Source of the DNA: Dipetalonema caudispina
Taxonomy: Eukaryota; Nematoda; Chromadorea; Rhabditida; Onchocercidae
Length of the DNA: 64,000 nucleotides
Reading direction: 5' to 3'
NCBI GenBank assembly: GCA_013365325.1
Contig: JABVXV010000059.1
Coordinates: forward strand, 158,214 to 222,213
Numbering within the stretch: position 1 is the stretch's first letter; each line of letters opens with the position of its first letter. Shown one piece after another: positions 15,201-25,364 of this stretch. The notes below the pieces were generated by a model. That model did no database searches and had not been told where the DNA came from. It saw only the letters and a program-made list of their open reading frames with translations. A program made the position numbers and the translations under genes.

Positions 15201-18200
15201 ATTTTTGTGCTAAAATTTTTCTAGCATGAATAAATTGCAAACAAAGAAATGAATTACGTAATAATTGATAGAAATTATTAAAGCAAAGTTATTTATCCAA
15301 AGTTTTCAAAGTTGTGAATTTCTTTCGTTTCTCAACTAAATGTTCAAAAATCAAATTTATATATTAAATTTTCAATTGTAATATTGATTAGTAATTAAAA
15401 GGGAAATAAAAAGATAAAGTTTGAAAGTAATAAAAAGATTTACCTTTCTATTTAAAATGGTGAAAATTTCATTTTCAGTTGCTCCATCTAATGGTCAGAC
15501 ATTTTGTTGGTCAACGATTCAACCGAAACCGAAAACAATATATCATCGTAATCATTTGCTTGCAAACTTTTTCCGTACAACTTATTCGGATTGGTTATTC
15601 AAACCATGGATTCGATTCATAATACTCATACTTTTTGTCGTTTATTTTGTAAGTTTTAATGAATTTATTTTGAAACATTTCAATCTTGTTTAATTATGTG
15701 TTTAAATTAGATTCTCTTAATTAGTGTAGAGCAAAATTAATCAAATTTTTATCGTATTTTAGGCAGCATCAATTTGGGGTTGTATGCATATGAAATTAGG
15801 CCTTGAACCGAATGAATTACTTTCAATGAATTCATATGGTCGTGAAGCTTTTTCTGTTATGGAGAAATATTTTTCCGGTTAGCTTTTGTTTACTTTACTT
15901 GCTAATAAAACAATGATGAAGTAAAATATGAGACTTATTAAAAATCATTTCGAAATTTCAGAGATTTTTGTAGATAATCCGCTATTACATACTAATATTA
16001 ATGCCTTATAATAGCATCTATTCTCCTTACTTAATCTTTACTTTAAGAATAATTATTAATTAATTAATTTATTCCTTCTACAAAGTGGTTTTGTTGTTTG
16101 GAGCACTTCATAATATTATTGATCTTACACGATGTCTTATTTGTATTCTCAGAAAAAGACAAGACCTTCGACGAAGGTCATAGGTGAAAGTACATATCCA
16201 GTTTTGCTTTTAATCGCTACTTAGTCTGAGATCGTTTTTCTAATTCAATTTAAGCATCAGGCCCTTCAGGTTTTTTTCGTTAACTAGCTTAAATAAGATA
16301 TTTAGACTGATCATACTCATCATGTTTTGTTTTGAAGATGTCAAAGTTGAACTGCATAATGTTTTGTTTCTGACCTCAGTATTACAATAATCATGAGGTC
16401 AGATTGCTCATTGATAAAGTGATGCATCCGTTGATGAAATATTTTTAGATTATGGATCATATCTACATGTATGGATGTATAATTTGTCAGAGGTCAATTT
16501 TTCAAATCATCGAATGTGGACGGTTTTAGAAGGTGAAATAGCTCTATACGAATATACCGAATATACAGGAACCAGTGACTCATGGTTAATTTTGAATACA
16601 ATTTTATACACTTGTTTAAAATTTCCATTTTAAATTACGCTAATTCTTTTTCGAATATAACTAGGAAATATTTTCAATTTATGACGAATACTTTCATTAA
16701 CCTTATTTATTTAATTTAAATTCATTTTGTTTAGTATTCAAAAAATTTAACTGTAAATTTTTATGAAAAATTAAATAAATTTTGAGTTTCCAAAAATTTC
16801 AATTTTTTATTTCCAATATGGTAATGCAGCAAAAATGAGACAATTTTAGGTTACGCGCTATGGTGCAATATTTTCAAAAAAGTAACATCGAAATAACATC
16901 CAACAATTTTGTGTATATTTTGAAAAATATTTTTCTTTCTCAACCACAATTTGCTCGTTACAAACGGTATACTTCAACTATTTGATTCATTGAAATTCTA
17001 TGAAATATTAATTATATTACATTAAACATTCTATTCAATTTTAAATTCCAATTTATTCTATTGAAAGGATAATTTCAGTGATATTTTATTTGATTCTACG
17101 GGTAATTTGCTTGATGTTTCACGTGTTCTGGTTCAATTACGTCACATTGGAGCATGTAATCAATCTCGAGCTATGCAAGTTTTAAGAAATATTGCAAAAT
17201 CGCGTACCATTAAAACTGGAGTGTATGCCGATTTCTTTCAGGTCATTCATTTTTTTTATGCAAATAATAATCAACTAGGTTGACATTTTAATTGGCTTGA
17301 TTTTTTTTTTCTTTTAAAGAAAAATTAATTTCTGATTCTGAATTTGGATATAATTAAATTATTAGTGATTTTGCAGTTCGCGGAACAATACAATGCAATA
17401 CTTCCGGGTACTCTATCAACGATAGCAATTGCTAGTTTTGCTGTAATTACTGTTTCCTTACTGCTGATACCAAAAACAGTCGCATCATTTTGTATTTCAT
17501 TAAGTATCATTACGGTAAATGTAGGTATTCTTGGTTTCATGACCTTTTGGAATGTTCGCTTGGATTTTGTCTCCATGATAACAATTGTTATGAGTGTCGG
17601 TTTTTGCATTGATTTCGCTTCACATTTAGCGTTTAATTTTGCCAAGGTTTGTCAAATTTAAAAATTTTTCTTTTAAGTTTTATTTAAATTCATAAATACT
17701 TATTCTACAAATTTTCTATCCATTTAATCAATATCAGATTTGATGTCACCTACTACTTATTTAATAACGAATGATATAATTTAGAGTAATATTGAGCCTA
17801 ATTTCTTGTTTTGAAATTATGATATTGAAGAGATGCTACTGAAGTGCTGATACCAAGAAATCTCAGCTACCATACCAGGGCATGAATTTATCAGATAAAG
17901 CTTAGCTAATTTTGTAGGATGAAGGGATGGGTTCTTTGGAGCGAATGCGTAATGCTTTATACAATGTTGGTGTTCCAATAATACAGTCTGCTAGTAGTAC
18001 AATTATTGGTAGGTGTTGAAATTTTCAAAGATATTTTAGATATGATAGGATGATAAGAAAGAAATATTGCAAATGATTACAGATGATAATAGTTAGAATA
18101 GATCTTTACATCTTATCTTATAGTATTGCATTGATAATTGATATGCATTAATTATAGGAGTTTCATACCTAGCATCGATTGATAGTTGTGTATTTCGGTC

Positions 18201-18511
18201 ATTCCTAAAAACGATCATCTTAGTGATAATAATCGGTACACTACATGGTCTAGTGATACTTCCTATCTTACTTACACTATTCAGTTGTGATGAAGAAACA
18301 ACGTAAGTTCTATTCTAAATTTAATTTAAAATTATTGTTCCTTCTTCTTTCTACTTTGGATAATTATTTTCCTTACTGCAGATGGCAGTTAAATGGTTAT
18401 GAAATGACCCTGGAAGAGATCATTAACATAATTTGCAATTCTCATACCAAAAACTACAGAATTTTCCATGGTGATAATAACTACTACTTAGAAGAAGTAC
18501 TAAAAAGATGA
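12205..18511 (+). CDS. Patched-related (PTR) protein with sterol-sensing domain (930 aa, 17 exons)
   Basis: RND-fold multi-pass membrane protein of the nematode PTR/PTCHD family. Exons: 12205-12470, 12533-12769, 12980-13176, 13503-13692, 13934-14136, 14349-14530, 14797-14863, 15032-15145, 15479-15648, 15763-15877, 16449-16584, 16850-16966, 17079-17241, 17377-17646, 17918-18008, 18158-18302, 18382-18511. They sum to 931 codons. Residues about 22-43 form TM1, followed by a large luminal domain. The sterol-sensing block starts near residue 300 and carries the first RND acidic motif, VGVDN. The second TM block (about 725-885) carries VGFCIDFASH with the paired Asp. The exon 3 donor (GTCCTG) is weak but is the only one that keeps the frame. 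C. elegans PTR proteins act in moulting, membrane trafficking and cuticle or eggshell integrity, probably by moving sterols or other lipids; that role is inferred here. The 3' end is ambiguous (see the alternative tail). Confidence 0.93.
14681..14717. repeat. Perfect 17-bp inverted repeat in PTR intron
   Basis: Left arm 14681-14697 and right arm 14701-14717 are exact reverse complements around an AAA loop. It lies in the intron between the exons ending at 14530 and starting at 14797. The arms are AT-rich, so some chance contribution is possible, but 17/17 pairing with a 3-nt loop is unusual. Confidence 0.8.
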
Positions 18512-18627
18512 GGAGATGAAGATGACAGAGACAATGTGAAACATCTGGACATCACTAATTCAACAATATTAAATACTCGAAATATCATATTGCAAAAAGG
18601 AAATTCGATATTTTAAATGTTTTATAG

Positions 18628-19167
18628 CTATACTAAACCAGGGAAGGATAAATTAAATGTAAAAACGATAAGAAAAATATCAGAATCAACATCTATCTCT
18701 CCTATTTCTACATGGTATGAATGTTCTACTACAGCTGAAATAGACAAAAGTTCTAAATACATCAACATCCATAGAAATCGCATACCAGTAAGTTTCTTGA
18801 ACTTTGCAATATAAAAAAATATAATATAAAAGAACTAAAAATTTCGTTCTAAATTTCAAAAGTAATTTCGAGGAAAAAAAAACAGTAATCTAAAAACGTC
18901 TATCAACTTACTCTTTATCAGAATTTTTTGCAAATCTTATAATGAAAAGTAACGTAGTATTTCCAGTTTGTGATGGTATCACATCTCGATATTACCGCAT
19001 TTCGGTCATACTGGGATGACCGGTATTATTGCCCTAATATGTACGGAAAATACTGGGACAAAGAACTGACGAGTACAGTGCAGGACGAATTTGCACGACA
19101 AAGTCATTCAAATTTTTACACTTCTTTTACGGATCCTAGATACGATTGTATATCTCATTCACTGTAA
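18628..19167 (+). CDS. Probable alternative C-terminal exons of the PTR gene
   Basis: Two exons, 18628-18787 and 18967-19167, have good splice sites (TTTTATAG acceptor, CCA|GTAAGT donor, TTTCCAG acceptor) and a stop at 19165-19167. If exon 16 (ending 18302, phase 2) splices to 18628 instead of 18382, the frame is kept and the protein is 1007 aa. The tail adds about 120 residues rich in Ser, Thr, Tyr and charged residues (STWYECSTTAEIDKSSKY; FRSYWDDRYYCPNMYGKYWD), consistent with a cytosolic PTR tail. Strikingly, the frame from 18382 through 18787 is also continuous except for TGA at 18509 and TAA at 18614. It could therefore be an alternative splice form or an ancestral long exon with acquired stops. 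A poly(A) signal 14 nt beyond 19167 supports transcription to this point. Confidence 0.6.
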
Positions 19168-19180
19168 TTTCAGTTTTAAA

Positions 19181-19191
19181 AATAAAATAAA
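19181..19191 (+). promoter_or_regulatory. Overlapping AATAAA polyadenylation signals, PTR gene
   Basis: Two overlapping AATAAA hexamers begin 14 nt after the 19167 stop. I see none between 18511 and this point on the plus strand, so the PTR mRNA probably ends here whichever C-terminus is used. Confidence 0.55.
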
Positions 19192-19454
19192 ACAGGCATT
19201 CAAATGCAGTAAGATCACTGTCAATTTCAATTTTATAACATCTACTTCTCCTACTTAAGAATGTATTTCATCCTATCATAATCGACATAAAAACTATTCT
19301 GAAGTATTAAATTATAAAATATTTTTATGGTAAACTGAAGGACTCTTCATCTTAAAAAAAAAAAAGAAATAAGAGTAAGGAATTAGAGATTAATGTGAGA
19401 TTGATGCGATTTAAAAGCTAACGGAAGAATTACAAGGAAAATTTTCAATGTTCT

Positions 19455-19460
19455 TTTATT
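19455..19460 (-). promoter_or_regulatory. Polyadenylation signal, USE1
   Basis: AATAAA on the minus strand, 28 nt past the USE1 stop. It leaves only about 260 bp to the convergent PTR poly(A) signals. Confidence 0.6.
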
Positions 19461-19487
19461 GAGCTACAAAAACAAAATTTGTATATT

Positions 19488-20987
19488 TCATGAAGATTTT
19501 TTAGTGAAAACCCTCATAACAATTACCATAGCTATAAATGACATAACAATAGCGCAAACACCTACAATGTATAAACAATCACACCACGACCGATACGCAC
19601 GCTCTTCAAGTCGTTTGCTTTCCCTTAACAAACTCCCTTTATGATTACTTGTCGCCTGCTGCAATCGAGACAGTGTCTGAAATATAAAATATTCAAAACC
19701 TATAAAACTAAATTTGAAGCATAATTAACTCCACTTACATACGTTCCATTTTTTCCAAATGATTTTTATATAAAATATCCACTTAGTCCTTATGTGAATA
19801 AAAAAGAACTCACATCTTGGAATAAGCACCAAAGGTTACTACAAAATCGTTACATCATTCTGAAATCTATCATTTTTCCCATTCAATTATGCTAAATATA
19901 TTTGTAAAACAGAATTCTAAAAATTATACCGCATTATCCTCTTTGATGACAACATTAGCTGCTGAATATGTTTGTTTCATTAAACGCGCCATACCAAATA
20001 ATTCGTCCATCAAATTTTCTTGCTTTTCAGCTTCACGCCGAGCAATGTGTTCCGGATCCAAATCAAGATCAAGTGATGATGATCTCAACAATTAAATGTT
20101 GCAGAAGCAGTAAAGTGTATATTAGCAAAAAAAAGAAAAAAAAATTAGAGGAATAAGATTTCGGTCTCTCAGTATTGATAAAATATAAAGAAATACATTT
20201 AAATCATATGGTATATTTAAACCTTTCCGGTCCTCCAAGTAATTGCATGCGCAAATTAGCTTGGTGCGCGGCCTTCTTTTTAGCTTTCATAAAAGCAATC
20301 TCTTCACACAGATCTTCAGCGGCGATTTCAAAATCTGCTGTTAAATCTTGTTCATCGTTGACTGCGGCAGACCTCTGAAACTTGTTTAAAATTTTTACAA
20401 GCTGAAAGTGCTTTTAGTTTTGATAGATCATTAAATAAAAAAGATCTTACTTTTTGCTCTGTTTCAATCTGAAGACGTAGTGTTTGCAAATCCCGTTCGT
20501 AATGATTTAAAACATCCCTATCAATATTCCTGAAAAGTAGTCATTTTTTGAAATCTTTACGAATAACATTGATCGTCAAAAACCAACAATAACTGGTTAT
20601 CGACTTTATTTTTTCCTTAATTTTATGGTTTTAAGTTTTCTCAAACGTAGTTAGGTGTGTTTCATAACTTATTTCCTGGTGTGTAAAATGAGTATCTTAA
20701 ACTATACTTTTTTTTTTTAAACGACGGTAGATACAACTGATGAATAATAGCCACTGGATTTAGAATAAGCTATAGGCGATAATACAATAAACACAAAATT
20801 TTATATTGCAAACATAAAGAAACCACGATGCTTACCTGTTCTTTTGTAATCGATCATACAATTCTTCCAGTTCTTTCAAAGTTGCATGAAGTTTGAATAT
20901 ATTAAAAGAAATATCTTCCATGCGAAGTCTCTCACTAAGATCCAATAACTGCTGGAAGTTAACTTCATCTGCTGTAATGGTTCCCAT
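19488..20987 (-). CDS. USE1: USE1-like ER SNARE (241 aa, 5 exons)
   Basis: Tail-anchored SNARE for Golgi-to-ER retrograde fusion, working with syntaxin-18, SEC20 and SEC22. Exons: 20987-20836, 20529-20451, 20374-20223, 20083-19930, 19676-19488; 242 codons including the stop. The N-terminal half is helical with charged residues (ELEELYDRLQKN; NHYERDLQTLRLQIETEQK). The SNARE helix covers about residues 150-208: MDELFGMARLMK then VIKEDN, which aligns with the EEMLGLARSLK and VIKKDN segments of human USE1. The Asp of KEDN probably sits in the zero layer. A single membrane anchor follows at about 213-234, ending in a short basic luminal tail. Length is near the human 259 aa. I chose the ATG at 20987 because a TTTCAG acceptor lies 8 nt upstream. 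The acceptor at 20083 is GAG rather than CAG/TAG. Confidence 0.93.
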
Positions 20988-20995
20988 CACGATTG

Positions 20996-21010
20996 CTGAA
21001 ATTAAACAAA
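20996..21010 (-). promoter_or_regulatory. Probable spliced-leader acceptor for USE1
   Basis: On the minus strand TTTAATTTCAG is followed by only 8 nt before the chosen ATG. In nematodes such a 3' splice site with no upstream coding exon usually marks trans-splicing of a spliced leader. An ordinary cis-spliced 5' UTR exon is the alternative. Confidence 0.5.
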
Positions 21011-21020
21011 AAATTAAACT

Positions 21021-21919
21021 AATCCACAAATTCTTCTAATGTGATAGAGATAACTGATTCCGAAAGTTACATCATTTTATATCCAAACCGCCATAGCATT
21101 GAAATCGTTGGATGAATTATAGGGTAACTAAATATGATGCAATACTTTCCTGAAGGTCTTCTTCTAAAGATATAAATCCAGAACGATACCACCAAATAAT
21201 CTTCCCTGTTAGCACACACATTTCAGTGGAAATGGTTTACAGGAAACAAATGGAGAAATATTTTCTCTTAAGTGGTTGTGAACAAAAAGCTACTATAATA
21301 GCATCACTACATTTCAGGGGAAATACAAACCCATTTAAGTGATAACTCTGTGAATGCAACGACGGAAATTCTTTTTTTTTTAAAAAGAAAGAGTGTGTAT
21401 GAAGTAATATTGGTTTATTGCAAATAATGATTATATTAAAACATAACATTACATATAAAATAATATAACAGCGAAAAGGCAAATCAGTAATACCTCAATC
21501 ATAGGAAAGATCCAAAGATTTATGACACTAACAGTTCATGTCTCTTATACAGCTAGAGAATCAGCCAAAAATTTTCTATAGCAACGGTTACGCACCTATA
21601 TCAGAAATGGAAAAGAAATCCTCTTATAAATCCAAAACATATCTTAGTCCGAGGAATGTCCTGTTCACCTTTCCCAATATCAGCATATTTCATATTTTAA
21701 AAATGCTGTCATGCAAATATAACGAACAAACAAACATTGAGTGTCATCACATTTTCCGCCCTAAACCTAATATAATATGAATTTTGGGACTGAAACTGAG
21801 GTTTATGCTGGCTTTGAAAGCCGAAAAAAAAAATGTGTCCTATCCGTATAATTGACGGTTTTCACTTCACTTCATCATAATAACTGTAAGAATTTGTAGC
21901 CCCTTTTCTTATTACGAAA
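21021..21919. other. Gap between PSMA4 and USE1
   Basis: About 900 bp between two minus-strand genes, including the PSMA4 3' UTR and the region ahead of USE1. Open frames at 21237-21482 and 21538-21780 have no splice context or recognisable content. Confidence 0.5.
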
Positions 21920-24020
21920 TTAAACAAGCTGCTGCGCTTCCTGTTCTTTTTCTTTTTCTTCATGCTCTTTAATTAACTGTGAGACCTCAGCGCTAGTTAG
22001 ATTCTCCACCACTGTTTTGTCGTTACGTCGAGTTAATGTTGCCATTTCAACTGAAAAACTACGAGATTAAAACATGATAATATGCGAAAAGTTCACCAGG
22101 ACTGAGAGATACCGAATACCGGAGCAGCAGCAATGAATGAACAAAATCTTGATAGTCGAATAAGGAATAAAGAATTGACTGGAACGTCAGTGCAATACGT
22201 CTAATAGTGAGTAAGTGGTTGAAAGTTGGATCCAAGTAAAAAAAAAAAAAAAAAAAAAAACAGTGTAACAAGTTCCTTATTCTCATTTTAGGCTAGTGTC
22301 CAACCATTCCGTTTATTAATTTACCGTTAGTACCACAAAAAAGAATGCAGAATAAAAAGTAAAAAAAAGAAGTTCTAGAGATTTATAGACTGTCGAATCA
22401 AAATTTAAAGTTTCACAAATAAAAAAATACTTTTTTCCGCCGATAATTTTACGTCTAAAGTTTTTGATAAGACCTTCATGGCCAGTTTCTTAGCTTCAAT
22501 CAGATCGGGTGATTTGTACTCCTGTTTCAGCAACGATACGGCAGCCTGGAAAATGATCGAATAGTAAGCTGCTAGCAAATATAATCAAACTAGTATAATA
22601 GCCAGTATTCAGCAGTTCAGTGCTACCAGACTTACAGGAATTTTAACACCTGAGGTCAATGATAACTCCTAACTCGTTATCTATTTGGATCTATTCTTTC
22701 AAATGTCAAATAATGTGAAAGTATAGAATAACAGGACATTACTACAGTACCAAAATAACATCAAAATCATTATCAAGAAAAAGGATTAAAGAACCAGAAG
22801 CGACGGACCTAGACAGGCACAGAAATAAACAATTATGCAATAAAATACACCATACTCACCTGATGATTATTCCCTATGCATGTTGCTTTCCAGCCGGTAT
22901 AGTTGCCACTCGGATCAGACTGATAAAGTTGATATCCAAAATGTTGGTCCCAACCCATATACAGTAGTGAAACGCCAAACGGTCGCTTTCCTACAGAAGT
23001 CTTTGATCAGACATTTGAATATTCTAGATTTTTATAAAATGAAAATAGGTAATTCGAAGTTGTTGAAATTCTATAATTGCTACTACACTGTCAAACACTT
23101 GCAAAAAGGCAAAATATGTCTAAGCTAGCTATTGTAGAGAATCACGTCGCAGTTTATTATTCTGTACAAGGAATTGGTAAAATATGAAGCAAACCTACCT
23201 CCAACTTGTGTATAGCGCTGCTTCTCGTTACAAAGCATCTGAACCAATTGCTCAACAGGGATATGCTCACCGTAACTATACTTATAATCTGCTGCCCAAA
23301 ATCTTAGATGGTTGATTAAAATATTGGCATCGGCTGTGATTCCCGCAACCGTACACGCAATATTATCCGCCAACCGGTAAATTTTTTCTGTTAAAACCTA
23401 AAATTTGACATTCCATGAAAAGGGCTTTATTTAAACCTTGACTAATATCAATTGCAGGTTTGGTACAATACATAACAACTGTTTTTGGACAAAATAGTAT
23501 ATGAATTTTTTAAAGGAAAGCCATTATTTTAAAATCTGTGAGATGAACAACAGAAGACTTTTCCACCAAACCTCCATTCCTCTGGCAACCACTTTTCTTT
23601 CCTTCATCTTCCAACTCACCAAAAGACTTCCTTCTCCATTTTTTATTAAATCTACTTAGTGAGTAACTAAGTAATTAACGAAAACAACAACTATTTCAAT
23701 GTATCAAAATGAACAGATGTCGGAAATACATACTTCATCGTCAAGCAACTTATGCACGTTCCGTTTCTCAGCGGCAATAAGGATACCATCTGAAGCTAAA
23801 ATACCAAGACAGGTACCCGCATGAGATATAGCTTCCATTGCATACTCCACTTGATAAAGACGACCTTCTGGAGAGAAGATTGTTGTACGAGTATCATAAC
23901 GTCGAGCCTGAAGAATGAATTATATTTTGTAGAAATGATGTTATAGCCGAAGATTAAAAGTAACTATCAAAGCTAACTGTAAAAAATAATAAGTATATTT
24001 TTCGCTATGCATTATACCAT
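21920..24020 (-). CDS. pas-3: 20S proteasome subunit alpha type-4 (PAS-3/PSMA4, 250 aa, 6 exons)
   Basis: Structural alpha-ring subunit of the 20S proteasome; helps form the gated antechamber and has no protease activity itself. Exons: 24020-24018 (ATG only, tentative), 23907-23734, 23397-23199, 22990-22860, 22545-22431, 22050-21920; all in phase, 251 codons including the stop. The N-terminus [19 protein letters not shown] contains the alpha-subunit signature ([20 protein letters not shown]). KRPFGVSLL and [18 protein letters not shown] are diagnostic of PSMA4. The C-terminus is a charged helix rich in Glu and Lys ([14 protein letters not shown]). The single-codon first exon rests on ATG|GTATAA and the known MARRYD start of the family. 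USE1 follows 930 bp downstream on the same strand. Confidence 0.96.
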
Positions 24021-24982
24021 ACATATCAATCATACATTTGACAGTAAGGAGCGCATAATGGGTGATGAATGAGCAATAAGCTATATATGCGATGTAGAAG
24101 CTTCACTATCCTTCACATAATGGTGGATTATATCACAGATCTTACAAAAAGTCGTAAGAGATGGTGTAGTTTATTGGATATTCATATCTTTATAAGGTTC
24201 ATTCTCCCCTGGAGGCAATTGAGTTTTTGGAGCGGAACAATGATTTCTAACTTATTCAGACTACTTCAAAGAAAACTGCAGGAAGTCGAGGAAAAATCCA
24301 GGTAATACCCATTTATTGACTTAGTCATCGAAAATTTCCAGCAATCGCCGAAGCATTTTTTCACGAATAACAGACAAAGATAATTTTGACGCTTCACTCT
24401 TAACTTATTTGCCATAAAGCAGGTTGAAAATGCAAAGAGAGGAATGAGATCTGGCCATGATGCCGAAACTGAGACATCATAATCATCTTAGTACATTGAA
24501 GTGCAATGAAAATACTTTGAGAGAGCATGAAAATCTAAGTCCCGTCCTGAAATAACAACAAATGGCTAGGATGATACACTTTTTCCTTCTTTATTATCAT
24601 TCTTTTTCCTTATTTTTCTATTCTTCTTGTCTAATTGAAAGATATAGTTAATCCATACAAAGGATACATGTAATAAGATACGTGTAAAAATATTTTCACA
24701 TAGTCCTTCATGCTTCAACCTCAAACATTAGGATTATGTAAGAATATTTTATTTTTAGCAATTTTAAGTTAAAAAAAGACTTGCCATAACTTCGCGATAT
24801 TATTGTTGATTCCTAAGCAACAACTCTACCTGAAACTAAAGGAGTGGTCAATATTCATGTAAACCACACGTAACGTATATCAACATTTTCACGCACGTAA
24901 TGAAGACAAAAATGACATTGTATATTATCAGGCTAAAAATTCTACAATCAATATCGAACACCACCTCCGTCTATTCATAATC
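24021..24982. other. Intergenic upstream of PSMA4
   Basis: No supported gene. A 78-codon plus-strand frame at 24069-24305 has no introns, partner exons or recognisable motif. The PSMA4 promoter is expected at the low-coordinate end. Confidence 0.5.
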
Positions 24983-25261
24983 TCAGGAAATACCAGTACC
25001 ACTACCACTTCCAACCGGTCTCTCGCCCGTCCACCCATCTTCCGACCAAGATGTCCCGCTGTGTAATGTCACATTGGCTTTGATATGTGACTCTGTGCAA
25101 AAATTCACTTCCATCATTGGAATGGTAATGTATCGGAAAGTTGTTTGAGGGTCAAGTAAGAAAGGAAGTGACCCAAATTGAGGTGAAAAGTTCAAGGTTA
25201 TTAACCATTTTAGTGAAGTTTCTGTCAAATCTGTAGCAAGAATGGAATTCACTTTTTTCAT
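24983..25261 (-). CDS. Unassigned open frame downstream of the serine protease
   Basis: A 92-codon frame beginning ATGAAAAAAG, with an in-frame TAA three codons before the ATG. Base composition is visibly less AT-rich than its surroundings. The product is Thr/Ser/Pro-rich in the middle (PFLLDPQTTFRYITIPMMEV) and ends in a Gly/Ser-rich stretch (ERPVGSGSGTGIS). I recognise no family. It starts about 100 nt after the protease stop on the same strand. It could be an exon of a small downstream gene, an alternative last exon of the protease through an unseen donor, or chance. No flanking exon could be tied to it. Confidence 0.25.
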   Translation of the reverse strand: MKKVNSILATDLTETSLKWLITLNFSPQFGSLPFLLDPQTTFRYITIPMMEVNFCTESHIKANVTLHSGTSWSEDGWTGERPVGSGSGTGIS

Positions 25262-25269
25262 GAAAATGA

Positions 25270-25275
25270 TTTATT
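25270..25275 (-). promoter_or_regulatory. Candidate polyadenylation signal, serine protease
   Basis: AATAAA on the minus strand about 90 nt past the protease stop. A second AATAAA at 25364-25369 overlaps the stop codon itself and would be too close for a normal 3' UTR. Confidence 0.45.
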
Positions 25276-25364
25276 GAAATTTCTTTTACAAGTTGAAAAA
25301 GAAAAATCAATGTTAGCGTACATTTACAATACGATGTAGTTCAATTTAAAATATGAAAAATACT

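Noticed and set aside
17325..17645. 106-codon minus-strand frame
   Set aside because: Exact antisense shadow of a PTR transmembrane exon (17377-17646).
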